Shown: positions 35,027 to 45,648 of the stretch, in pieces
Numbering within the stretch: position 1 is the stretch's first letter
Layout: the number at the start of each line of letters is the position of its first letter
Assembly (NCBI GenBank): GCA_036429605.1
Contig: JAVFKD010000016.1
Coordinates: 5,003,141-5,067,140, forward strand
Source: Cladobotryum mycophilum
Taxonomy: Eukaryota > Ascomycota > Sordariomycetes > Hypocreales > Hypocreaceae
Reading direction: 5' to 3'
Length of the DNA stretch: 64,000 nt
Notes under the pieces: model-generated
Databases searched by the model: none
What the model was told of the DNA's origin: nothing
Seen by the model: the letters and a program-made list of their open reading frames with translations, nothing else
Program-made: the position numbers and the translations under genes

Positions 35027-38000
35027 TTTTTGTTTTTTTCCTTCATTACGCTTATAGAGGCCGAAGGCCTATGAAGCGGCTACCTATCTATCTAAAAGCT
35101 TACTGTACAGTGTCTTTATAAAATAGTTGTTAGCTAGCTAGCTTTTAAGCTAACAGTATAAGGCATTACGTCTTCTAGTTAATGGTTTCTTTTCTCTTAG
35201 TTCTAAGTATTATATATATCTCTTAGCCTATATTTACTCTTCTAAAAACCAGCTTCGCGTATAGATCTTTATACTAGTAAAAAAGCCTATTAGGGCTTTT
35301 TTTCTAGTTTTATTATAAAGAGTTTCTATAATATTAGCTAGGCTCCTGGCCTTAAGACCTTTTACAAGGCCTTCCTAGGCCCTTAGTATCTACTATAGTA
35401 TAATAATAAGTATTATATTATATATTATTGATTATATTTATAACAGTCATTAAGGAGGTTTTTTATGGCTTTTTAATAGCTTTTGAGATACCTTATTCTT
35501 AGTTTTAGCTAGATATAGGCTGACTGGACTAATCTTAGTCCATTAACTAGGTTAGCTTTTAGCGAAAAGCTAAGGTTATTGGTTAGTTTATTCTAGATAA
35601 TAGTAGGGTATCTAGGACCTTAGAAATCGCTATAAGCTTAATATCAACTATTTCTATATATAATCCTAGGTTCTAGAATCTTATTACTCTTACTATTCTT
35701 ATTACTTTAGTTTATTAGCTTAGGCTGTTTTTATACTATATATATAAATTAATAATAGTACTTTTATAAGTACCCTACAAGCCGTTTATATAAAAGATTT
35801 AATAGTTATTAAAGGTAAAATCTTTTAATAATTATAGGTATTATTTTTTAGTTTTTTTTAAAGGATTGGCTAATTAAGATAATAACTTTAGGTTTTTTAT
35901 TCTAAAAGGCCTATTAGACTAGATTTTATTTTTCTATTCTTTTATACTTTTTAATAGTTTTATTAAAAGTAACTAATAGTTTAGTTAATTATATTAATAT
36001 AATTATATTAGTTATAGATAATTGAATTAGGTAGGTTTCTAAGAGGGTTTAAGTATAAAGGCTATACTTAAGATAGATTTTTTAGAGCCTAATTTTAACT
36101 AAGGGGATAGCTGCTTTTAGTTTCAGTGCCTTATAAGGGGACCTTTTAAAGGCCTCTAGGATCCTAGTTAAGGCGAGGTTCTGTAATTGTTAGATTTAGT
36201 AGATGAGGTTTTTTTATTCTAGTTTTTTGTACTAACGGGAGATTTTATAATCTGTTATAGAGCTTATATAAACTATATAAAGTAAACATAGGGCTTATAC
36301 AGGTAGCCCGTATTATATATTACCTAGTCTTTGAAGGCCTTAAAAAGCTTTAGTAGTTTATTTAAGCTTTTCTATTATATAATATTTAAAGTTAAGTTAA
36401 TAGTCTAGCTAAACCGTTAGCCATTTAATTAATAGTTTAGGCTTAATAGCTAGGTTAATTATGATAAGCCTTTTTATTGTTAGCTAGTGATATCTTATAA
36501 AGTAAATAAGCTTGGTTTTATCTAGGTTAAACTAAACCTCTTAAAGTTCTATTTCCTTAATAAGCTTAACTATTATAGTCTCTAAAGCCTTATAGTTCTA
36601 ATAGACTAATCTTAATAATATACAAAGGCTAAAGTTATTTATATAATTAAGCTAAAAAGCTTTATTTACTATTATATCTCTAATATAAATTAAAAATAAA
36701 ATAAAAGATATAAGTAATCTTTATAGGATTCCTATAGCTATATCTATTAGCTACTATAATTGGTCGTTAAAGGCTAGCTGGATTTTCCTATTTAATAGGA
36801 AGGAATCCACCTAACTAATAAGGGTTTTAAAGAGATCTAGCCTTTCTAATATCCCTAATAGCTTTAGCTTTAATACATAATCAAAAATACCCTTAATATC
36901 TAAAAACAGGGTTATAACTACTGTCTAGTTAATAGCTTTTCTTAATAACTACTGACTTTTAATATAATTTATAAATAAAAAAACTATATTAATAGCTGAT
37001 CTCTGTTTCCGGCCACCAAGTTAAGTTAGGTTTAAAAGGCTTTATATAAAAACTAAATAACTTAATTTACTTATAACTATTTTTTCTAAGACTTTTCCTA
37101 GGCAATTAAACAAAGCTATAACTCTTTATACCTTTAGGCTACTATAGTCTAACTTATTAGCTTTTAATAGAATAATTCTAATCACTTTTTTTAGCTTACT
37201 GGCTAGTACCTTACTATAAATAAAACTTAATAGACTTTATTTAATAGAATTAAGACTATTAAGTAAGTCTTTTATATTAATAGAAGGTTAATTATATTAA
37301 AGCCTAAGGCTTTTTTATTAAAAGATAAAAAGATAGCCCGTTAGATTTTTATATCCTTTAGCTTTAGCTATTTCTAGTAGGTTCTTTTAGGTATAGGTCT
37401 TATTGGTTCCTCTTGACTAGCTATCGATAGCTTTTAGAAGCTATTTTCTAGCTGCTGTAGCTGGTGTCTTGAGGTCCTAGTTGGTTTCATAGTTGATTTA
37501 GGTGCTGTATTTGCTGTAGGCCGTAGGTCTAGCCAGTCTGCTGATTTAGATCTCGGCCGGCTGGGAATTTGAACCTCTATTTTAAATCTTCTAACCGGTT
37601 CAGCGTGGCTAATGGTAGGGGAGGGGAATAGTATCTATAAAAAGACTATACATTTCTCCTTTTTTTTTTTTTTTTTTTTCATTCATTACGCTTATGGAGG
37701 CCGAAGGCCTATGAAGCGGCTATCTCTCTATCTAAAAGCTTACTGTACAGTGACTTTCTAGAATAGTAGCTAGCTGGCTAGCTTTCAAGCTAATAGTATA
37801 AGGCCTTATGTGTTCTAGTTGGTGGTTTTCTTTCTCCTAGTTTTAAGCGTTATATATATCCCTTAGCCTCTAGGCTAACTAGCTAACTAATCAGCCTATA
37901 TCTACTCTTCTAAAAACCAGCTTCGCGTACAGATCTTCGTGCTAGTAAGGAAGCCTATTAGGGCTTCCTTTCCTAGTTTTGTTGTGAAGAGCTTCTGTAA

Positions 38001-38652
38001 CGTTAGCTGGGCTCCTGGCCCTAAGGCCTTCTGCAGGGCCTTTCTAGGCCCTTGGTATCTGCTACAGCGTAGCAGCAGGTGTTGCGTTGTGTGTCGTTGG
38101 CTACATCTACAGCGGTCGTCAGGGAGGTTCTTTATGTACATTTCTCCTTAAAGGTTTAAGCCTATTATTACTAGCCTTTTTTAATATATATTATACTAAG
38201 AAGATTATTATTCTAGTGTATTTTAGTATATTTATATATCTTGTATTTATCTATTATCATTGCTTTCTTAAGAAAGCTATTCTAGTAGGCTCTCTTTATA
38301 GCTTATAGTGCTAAGCTATAGCTATTATAAGCTTCTTTCTAGATCGCTAGGGTTATTATTGTTAGGCCTGCCTTATACAGTCGTATAGCTCTGTTTAAAG
38401 TTTTCTATAAGTCTTTTAGCTTATTGTTCCACTAGGGCTTGAAGTATTTAAAGGGTTTTTGCTTTACTATAGCTAGTTTAGCTACTTCTAGGATAGTATC
38501 TTTAAAAAGATTAGCTATTTTATCCTAGCTAAAAGTATCAATTAGTTAATCTAGCTAAGTAAGGGCTTTAGGCTTTACTCTAGCTAATAATTTACTATAA
38601 GCCTTTTAATTAGCTTTCTTATAATTAAACAATAGTTATTATATTTAATATA
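35027..38652 (-). mobile_element. Tad-like LINE L4, antisense, RIP-mutated and partly deleted
   Basis: It begins with T-rich sequence and the LINE 3' terminus. It aligns by eye with L3 and L1 through the zinc knuckle, RT and endonuclease. Relative to L3 (20280-20640) it lacks about 370 bp at 35580, which removes part of RNase H. It ends in the endonuclease region (about 38652), so it is 5'-truncated. It contains the younger insertion L5 at 37662-38136. Stops are abundant. Confidence 0.7.
37662..38136 (-). mobile_element. LINE L5, 5'-truncated, with uncorrupted ORF2 C-terminus
   Basis: It is 475 bp between copies of TACATTTCTCCTT (37649-37661 and 38137-38149), a 13-bp target duplication. It starts with a long poly(T), the 3' poly(A) on the minus strand. 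The frame 37902-38141 encodes the ORF2 C-terminal zinc knuckle (CRCSQRHTTQHLLLRCSRY) and KLFTTKLGKEALIGFLT without the RIP stops seen in other copies. Its higher GC contrasts with the surrounding L4. The open frame extends 5 bases beyond the insertion into L4. Confidence 0.85.
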
Positions 38653-38774
38653 AATATTATAAAAGGTTTTATAGGAGTTAGTTTATTATTGTTTAATTTA
38701 TAAAGGGATTTTTTAATGTTTAATATAGAATTATAAATATTAATACCTTTAAAAATACTATTTAAGTTTATATA
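38653..38774 (+). mobile_element. Pogo transposase C-terminal fragment
   Basis: It matches 41490-41588 (shared TTATAAATATTAATACCTTT) and runs up to the TA where the next pogo element is inserted. It continues at 40644. Confidence 0.55.
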
Positions 38775-40643
38775 ACATAATCCACAAGCGAGCGGACCAC
38801 ACAAACAAGCGGACCACCCTCCATAACAATATCTACCTTTACATCTATATATTAAATTCCTCTATAATCTCTTATAGCAGAACCTTTAAATAAAAGTAGG
38901 GTACTGCTTACCCTTTAAGCTCTTAAACAAGACCCGAATTTAAGTCTTAGAGCTATAGCTAAGATTTATAACATTAATCGTACGATAATTCTTTAGTGTT
39001 ATATTAGTATATCTTCGCGATATAATACAATTACTAATTCAATGAATCTTATAAAATTAGAAGAAAAGGCTATAATTAAGTATATAATTAATCTATTTAT
39101 GCGATTATTTTTACTTAGATTACTTAGTATTAAAGAAATAGCTAATTATTTACTGCACGTACGCGATGTACTATTAGTTAGTAAAAATTAGGCATTAAAC
39201 TTTATTAAACGCTAGCCAAAGCTCTATACACGCTAGGCTTACAAATACAATTATTAAAGAGCTAAATATAAAGATCTAAAGCTTATTAGCAATTAGTTTA
39301 CTTTTATATAGAATATAAAGGCTAAATATAAGGTTCTTAATAATAATTTTTATAATTTTAATAAGATTAGTTTTATAATAGGTATTATCTTTTTAGGTAT
39401 AATTGTTATAACTTTAAAAGGCTTTATAAAGATTAAATTATCTTAGCCTAATAACCGGGAATAGGTAACTATAATCTAAGGCGTTAATATAATAGGTTAG
39501 GTAATACTATTACTTATTATTCTTGTTATATAATACTATCTTAAGAATTAGTATCAAGAGTATAATCTTTTAGTAGATTAGTGTATTATAATAATAAAGA
39601 ATAGCTAAACTATTAATAAGATTGGCTTAGATTAGATTAAGTATTTTGATTGTTATATAGCTTCTCGTACAAAAGGGATCTATCGAATGCTTATCCTTAA
39701 TGGCTATAAAAGCTATTACTTAATGGTATTTAAGCTTTATTATAAGAAGTATAAGATTATTATAGTCTATATACCTCCTTATTTCTTATATTTGCTTTAA
39801 CTATTAAATGTTGGTTGTTTTAGGCTATTAAAGTAAGTATATGGTCGACAAATTGAGAAGCTAATGCGTATATATATTATATATATTAGTAAACTTGACT
39901 TCCTTTATACTTTTCGTATAGTATTCTTTACTATAATTAATAAAAAGAATATTAAAGGAGGCTTTTTAGGATCTAGTCTATTACTATTTAATCTATAGAG
40001 TGTTCTTTTAAAGCTTTATATAGAATTACAAACATTAATACCTCTAGAAACACTGATTAGGCCTATATAGCCTTAGGTCTTAAAAATACCAAAAAACATA
40101 TATAAGACTAATTTATAATTAAAATATATAAAGAATTATATTATTGTTTACTAAAATAACTTTTTAACTATAATATTAAATGTAATTAACTAATTTATAA
40201 AGGGAGTAATAGCAATAATACATTAAGTAACGCTTTTACGTATAAAGGTCTAAGACCTTTGTATAGTAAATGAGGCCATAAGTAAGCGCCGTAAAGCAAA
40301 AAAAACACATATACGACTTAGAGGCGCTCTTACTATTGAAGAAGGGATAGGTTAATTAGATTAAAGGGATATAAATACATAGATAGAGCAAGAAAAGCAG
40401 CGAGGAGGGTCTTGTACAAAGGCTATGCGTTATAATAAGTGTAGCAAGACAGGCCATAATGTACGAACTTATAAAGAAATATAATAAAATAAAAAAATAT
40501 TTCTTATTCTATTATTAGTATAATAATTACTTAGTATTTTTTTAATATAGGTATAAAAGAAAAGGGCTATAAGAAGGTGGCTTTATTCTGATCTGAATGA
40601 GTGGTCCGCTCGCTTATGTGGTCCGCTCGCTTGTGGATTACGT
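38775..40643 (+). mobile_element. Complete pogo/Fot transposon E with CCHC-tailed transposase, RIP-inactivated
   Basis: It is 1,869 bp between TA duplications (38773-38774 and 40644-40645). Ends are ACATAATCCACAAGCGAGCG and GCTCGCTTGTGGATTACGT, each with a second GCGGACCAC core. The translated + strand shows pogo-type segments: GRQIEKLMR near 39850 after a VGCFRLLK motif (the region following the second catalytic aspartate) and, at the C-terminus, CTKAMRYNKCSKTGHNVRTY near 40415-40475. The last is a CX2CX4HX4C-type zinc knuckle with the final Cys read as Tyr. Internal stops abolish expression. It is the best preserved transposase in the window. Confidence 0.85.
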
Positions 40644-41233
40644 TAGTCTTAGATCTTAAAAATATTAAAAAGTATATATAAGGTTAACTTATAGTTAGAG
40701 TATATAAAGAATTGTGTTATTATTTATTAAAATAGCTTTTTAATTTTAATATTAAATATAATTAAGTAATTTATAAAAAGAATAATAATAATTATATATT
40801 AAATAATATTTTTATATAAAAAGGTTTTTGAACTTTATATAGTAAATAAGGTATTAAATAAGTATAGTAAAGTAAAAAAACTTATATATAATTTAAAGGT
40901 ATATTTATTATTTAAAAAGAAATAAATTAATTAGATCAAAGGGATATAAATAAGTAACTAGAGCAAGAGAGACGATAAAAAGGGTCTGCTCATATAACAG
41001 CTTTGTACTATAGTAAATATAGTAAGACTAGCCATAATATATAAACCTATAAAAAATTTAAAAAAGTAAGAAAAATATATCTTTATTTAATACTATTATA
41101 ATAATTATTTAAAATATTTTTAATAAAAAAACATAAGAAAAAGTTATAAAAAGTTAGTTTTATTTTCTTTTAAATGGTATACTAGGTAGGGTGTATTACT
41201 CGCTTATATATACCACTCGCTTATGGATTATGT
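40644..41233 (+). mobile_element. Pogo transposase 3' portion and right terminus
   Basis: It continues the fragment at 38653-38774 after element E. It contains a zinc-knuckle remnant near 40985-41060 (YYSKYSKTSHNI) and ends in a doubled CTCGCTTAT core with a final ATGT-TA. Its right-end core differs from the left end at 34965, so the two need not be one element. Confidence 0.55.
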
Positions 41234-41235
41234 TA

Positions 41236-41588
41236 GTTTTTTATATAAAAGAGATTTATTAAATATTTATTCTTAATAGTTATAAGAGCTATTATTTAAT
41301 AGTATTTAACCTCTATTATAAAGAGTATAAGATTATTATAGTCTATATACTTTTTTATTTCTTATATTTCCTTTAGCTATTAGATATTAACTATTTTAGG
41401 CTATTAAAGTAAATATATAATTAATAAATTTAAGTTTTTTTATGCTTTTTATATAGTATTTTTTGCTATAATTAATAAACAGAATATTAAAAAAGGGTTT
41501 AAAGAAATTAGTTTATTACTATTTAACTTATAGAGTATTTTTTTAATATTTAATATAGAGTTATAAATATTAATACCTTTAGAAATAT
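41236..41588 (+). mobile_element. Pogo transposase fragment left of a solo LTR
   Basis: It matches the middle of element E (about 39690-40050), including DKIIIVYI-like and LLKYI-like remnants. It is split by the solo LTR and resumes at 42065. Confidence 0.6.
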
Positions 41589-42064
41589 TATGACGTTCCG
41601 GGCGTTTCCTAACAAGGATAACCTGGATCGTGGTTGATGTTGGCAGTAGATCAGGGCAAGGTCAAGCAATAGGTTTAATATATCACAGTTCGGGTATTAG
41701 GTTACTAATAGTAAACAATTATATTAACAACTGACTAGATATATAAGAAAAAATATAGGCTAGTATATATAATAATTAAGTTTATTACGATTTAAATAAA
41801 TATAAGGTTTTATTTTAATAGGAATAAACTAATGATCTAGTAGTCGTGATAGATTAAGTTAATCCTATTCGAGCTATCGCATATGCTCGAATCGATCTTA
41901 TTCGAGTTATTAAACATGCTCGAGTCGATCTCGTTCGAGCTGATTATGATTGGCTATATTGCCCGGGGTTTTACCGTGGTTGTGTTTCTAATCAATAGCT
42001 TGCACGAGTATCATTAAAAGTGGGTCCAGTTCTATGGATAACATAAGTACGTCAGGTCGTCACA
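41589..42064 (+). mobile_element. Solo LTR of a retrotransposon
   Basis: It is 476 bp starting TATGACGTTCCGGGCG (TGTGAC in other copies, so one G-to-A change) and ending GGTCGTCACA. The 5-bp target duplication AATAT flanks it (41584-41588 and 42065-42069). No internal retrotransposon region adjoins, so it is a solo LTR left by LTR-LTR recombination. Repeated TCGAGC-type motifs occur at about 41868-41940. Superfamily is not determinable from an LTR alone. Confidence 0.85.
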
Positions 42065-42660
42065 AATATTATTTTAATTTATATAGCCTTAGGTCTTTAA
42101 AACATTAAAAGATATATATAAAATTACCTTATAGTTAAAGTATATAAAAAATTATATTTTTACTTATTAAAATAGCTTTTTAACTATAATATTAACTATA
42201 ATTAATTAATTTATAAAAGGTATAATAATAATTATATATTAAATAATACTTTTATACAAAAAGGTCTTTTAGCTTTATATAATAAATAAGATATTAAATA
42301 AGTACTATAAAATAAAAAAACTTATACATAACTTAAAGGTATACCTACTGTTTAAAAAGAAATTAATTAATTAGATTAAAAGGATATAAATGAGTAAATT
42401 AAGCAGGAAGGGTGGCAAAGAGGGTTTGCTTATACAAAGGCTATACGCTATAATAAATACGGCAAGACTAGCTATAATATATAAACTTATAAAAAAATAT
42501 AATTAAATAAAAAATATAATTATTTTCTTTTAATAGTATTATAATAAATAAATATTTAATATAAATTAAAAAGTATTAAGATCTGGTTTTATTTTTTTCT
42601 ATACAAGGTGGTGAGGGGTAGCACACTCGCTTATGTGGTACACTCGCTTATGGATTATGT
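42065..42660 (+). mobile_element. Pogo element right portion with terminus
   Basis: It resumes the transposase fragment. A zinc-knuckle remnant (RYNKYGKTSYNI) lies near 42440-42490. It ends in doubled CACTCGCTTATG cores and ATGT, with TA at 42661-42662. Confidence 0.65.
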
Positions 42661-42662
42661 TA

Positions 42663-43150
42663 TAATCTATTATAGCAGTATTTTCAAATGAAAACAGGAT
42701 CTCTCTTGCCCTTTAATATCTTTAAAAGACCTAAATTTAAGTCTTAGAGCTATAGTAAAGATCTATAATACTAGTTATATAACTTTTAGTTAGCATTACA
42801 CTAGTAAACTATTAAAATATAATATAAAGGCTAATTTAATGAATCTTATAAAATCAAAAGAAAAGGCTATAATTAAGTATATAATTAATCTATTTACTTA
42901 ATTATTTCCTGCTAAATTATATTATATTAAAGAAATAGCTAATTATTTACTATATATATATAATATACCATTAGTTAGCAAAAACTAAGCATTAAACTTC
43001 ATCAAACACTAGCCAAAGCTCTATATACACTAGGCTAGCAAATACGACAATCAAAGAGCTTAATATAAAGATCAAAAGCTTATTAGTGATTGGTTTACGC
43101 TTGTACAGAACATAAAGCCCAAATATAAGGTCCTTGGTGATGATCTCTAC
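42663..43150 (+). pseudogene. Pogo/Fot transposase, N-terminal fragment
   Basis: Translation with stops ignored gives SLRAIAKIYNT, KEIANYLLYIYNIPLVSKN and DWFTLVQNIKPKYKVLGDDLY. These correspond to the CENP-B-type DNA-binding region and the approach to the first catalytic aspartate of pogo-type transposases. It breaks off at about 43150 just before that residue. It is less RIP-damaged toward its 3' end. Confidence 0.6.
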
Positions 43151-43367
43151 AAGTGGATAGCGGTCAGAAGATCTGAGGGATGCCCAACACAATGAGGTGG
43201 GCAGAATAATTTGTCTCACCTATCTGGGACTTACTATATAAATCTAAGCACCCTCCTTCCATAAAACTTCATCCTTTATTAACCTGTGCCAGAATTGCAG
43301 GCTCTTCTACAACACCTCACTAAACCTCTCCTTCACTATCTTTTCCGACCTTTTAACTAGGTTTAAA

Positions 43368-44010
43368 ATGTTCACATTTGCTAAGCCTATATGTCTGTCA
43401 GTGGTTCAAACATGGATAGCTGCTTGCGAAAGTGCAGATTTCGGGTTCGTCTCCTCGAAGGTCGTTGACAGGTGTAATAAGGCAGGACTTAAATTGATGG
43501 GTATGTTGTTCATGATTTCGCTTGTGAGACTATTTGACTCTTCTAACTATCCGATAGAAGCTTCGGATCAAGATATAGAAACGCATAAACAAGCATTTAT
43601 CAACGCGGGTGGTGATAAGGATGTTTATGACGGCCTGCTTCCACAACAACCTGTCAAATATGTGAGGACAAGGAAGGCTATTTTCATGGAGTACCGGCTT
43701 TTGTCTGCGCCATGATAAGCATAGCCAGAGGTATATTTGAGGAGTGGAGAACATATTATTGGCTTTTAGTTGAAGCTTTGTCGTCGAATGCACTTATTAT
43801 TACTTAGTGGAATCAATAATAGCCTAAGATTCGGTTGTATGAATACTGGAAATATGAATGTCGTTTCACTGAACGAGGAGATGGCTGGTTCTTGCCAAGT
43901 ACTCCGTATGTTGCTAAGATTTCGAGTGGATCGCTTTGGTACTTGTGGGGAATGGTCTCAGCTACGCAAGGGATGTGGTTCCGGAGGTGTTTATTTTCTG
44001 CGCTAGACTG
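43368..44010 (+). pseudogene. Decayed gene of unrecognised family
   Basis: ATG at 43368 opens a 115-codon frame (MFTFAKPICLSVVQTWIAAC, later GGDKDVYDGLLPQQPVKY). After a 1-base shift near 43685 a second frame continues: VPAFVCAMISIARGIFEEWR, then EYWKYECRFTERGDGWFLPS and SSGSLWYLWGMVSATQGMWF to about 44006. Three stops at about 43797-43815 sit where CAG/CAA codons changed by RIP would give TAG/TAA. Protein-like composition across the shift supports a former gene of at least 210 codons. I do not recognise the family. It lies 1.6 kb upstream of the thiolase on the same strand. Confidence 0.5.
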
Positions 44011-44267
44011 ATGCGGCTTTATTGACAGGCGGGTGGCAAATAGCAGGCATTGGGGGATACCCCACTGTCACAATCTGGACGGCGGTGTTTTGCAACAGTG
44101 TAGTCTAAGTTGTTGGTTGGTGTTAAAGTGGACGAGAAATTTCTTTAAGTTAGTTATCCATTTTACGATGAATATTAAAAACTATGGATCAAGGCATTTA
44201 GCCCAATATAATTTCCCAAATTCCTCTTCTTCCTAGCTTTATGTTCATTATCAAACAAGTTACTATT
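44011..44267. other. Non-coding spacer after the decayed gene
   Basis: No reading frame of note and no repeat recognised. The 67-codon frame at 44033-44236 has no features. Confidence 0.35.
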
Positions 44268-44454
44268 TATATACTATATAACTATACTACAGATTAAAGT
44301 AACCTATATAATATATTAAATCCAATGAAATATATATACTATAATATTAAATTTCTATTCTCTAGTATATTTATTTAATTAGATTTAATATATTATATAG
44401 GTTATTTTACCATGTAGTTATATATTTGATATATTTGGTTAGATAGCGGCGCTA
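44268..44454. mobile_element. Short inverted-repeat element (MITE-like), copy 2
   Basis: It shares AAAGTAACCTATATAATATA with copy 1 at 30857-31060 and ends TAGCGGCGCTA. The left terminus is not recognisable. As with copy 1, satellite units lie immediately beyond the GCGCTA end. Confidence 0.55.
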
Positions 44455-44625
44455 TATGGAATAGCTAATATTCCAAATGGAACATAGGTATAGAGTATAT
44501 ATAACATAAGTAGCAAAATAAATAAATACAATGGAATGGCCAACATTCCAAGTGGAACATATATATGACATAAATAGAAAAACAAATAAATACTATGAAA
44601 TGGATCGCCAGTGTGAAAGGGCTAG
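44455..44625 (-). repeat. Inverted units of the 64/75-bp satellite
   Basis: Two units in reverse orientation relative to 29956-30856, one resembling the 75-bp type (CTAATATTCCAAATGGAACAT) and one the 64-bp type, ending GAAATGGATCGCCAG, the complement of CTGGCGATCCATT that begins the main array. Confidence 0.7.
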
Positions 44626-44644
44626 CCTCATGTAGCAACAAGAA

Positions 44645-44986
44645 TGTGACATTTCGGGCGTTTTCCTAACAAGGATAACCTAGATCGTGGTTAATGTTAG
44701 CAGTGGATCAGGGCGATATTGAGTAATAGGGTAAAGTATCACAGTTCAGTTATCAGGTACTGATGGTGAACAATTGTATTAACGACTGGCTATCTAATTT
44801 AGATGGTAATGATTGTGGTTTATATACAAATGCAATTTAATGGATCAGTGGTGATCAGTTTGATCATATCTGATCATCTTGCATTTGATCAGTTGTGTTA
44901 GTACTGATCCTTTGTGATTAGTCTTTTCGGTCCGAGGTTTAACCGATCCAGGGTATAAGTCATGACTAGATGTTCAGGTCATAACA
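44645..44986 (+). mobile_element. LTR copy, diverged and shortened
   Basis: It starts TGTGACATTTCGGGCG and ends CAGGTCATAACA, homologous at both ends to the solo LTR at 41589-42064. The middle carries repeated TGATCA motifs and differs. No matching 5-bp duplication is seen, so it may have recombined. Confidence 0.6.
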
Positions 44987-45115
44987 GGAGCTCCGATTAT
45001 AATGTGATAGTCTAATAGGTTGATGGGGAGTGAGCCCCCGAGAGACTCTGGAATGTCCTCAAACAGACTATAGAGATGTGTGAATGTTGCATTTCTCAAG
45101 ATACGAAGCTAATTC
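44987..45115 (-). repeat. Inverted copy of 32262-32392
   Basis: About 130 bp read as the reverse complement of the end of the hAT-like fragment near 32262-32392 (shared AATAGGTTGATGGGGAGT). The small frame at 45076-45336 overlaps it and has no recognisable features. Confidence 0.55.
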
Positions 45116-45648
45116 AAGGAGCAGTGCTACTTAATAGTGTGAGACAGTCAAGGCTAGAGAATGTAAAGAAACCTGTATTGGCCTGTATTTTTACAGATAT
45201 TTTAAATAGGGTAGTATGGAGACTACGTGGTGCCATCTCTTTTGCTGAATGTAGGTCTTATGTAGGTGGCTTGCATTCCTATGCGAGGGGGCGTTGTTTT
45301 TTGAGGCGCTGCAAAGGTGCCATATGTCGTCAATGACTATGGAGTAGTATAACCTTTATATCTTTGTACTGTTTATACAACATAAAATCTTATATAACCT
45401 ATAAAAAGCTTAATTTATACATAAAATAATTAAAAATTAAATAAATAAATTTATTATATAGTTATGTAATATTATAAAAAAATTTAATGCACTTATTTTT
45501 TGTTAAGCGACAGCCTATTAAGCCTATCAAGCCTTTGCTCTAGCGAAGGCGTCTTTACTTTTGCTATTTAGCCTAACGGCCAAAAGTCTAATACCTTGCT
45601 TCTTACAATTCGTCTTCCATCCAACTATAACACACATCATCCTTCAAA
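45116..45648. promoter_or_regulatory. Upstream region of the thiolase gene
   Basis: The stretch 45340-45500 is AT-rich. The last 100 bp (45550-45648) are pyrimidine-rich (CTTTTGC, CTTCTTACAATTCGTCTTCC), typical of fungal 5' leaders, and the start context is CAAAATGGCC. No TATA element is certain. Confidence 0.4.

Noticed and set aside
45076..45336. 86-codon cysteine-rich secreted protein
   Set aside because: No signal peptide is visible and the start lies inside a repeat shared with 32262-32392; no motif supports it.
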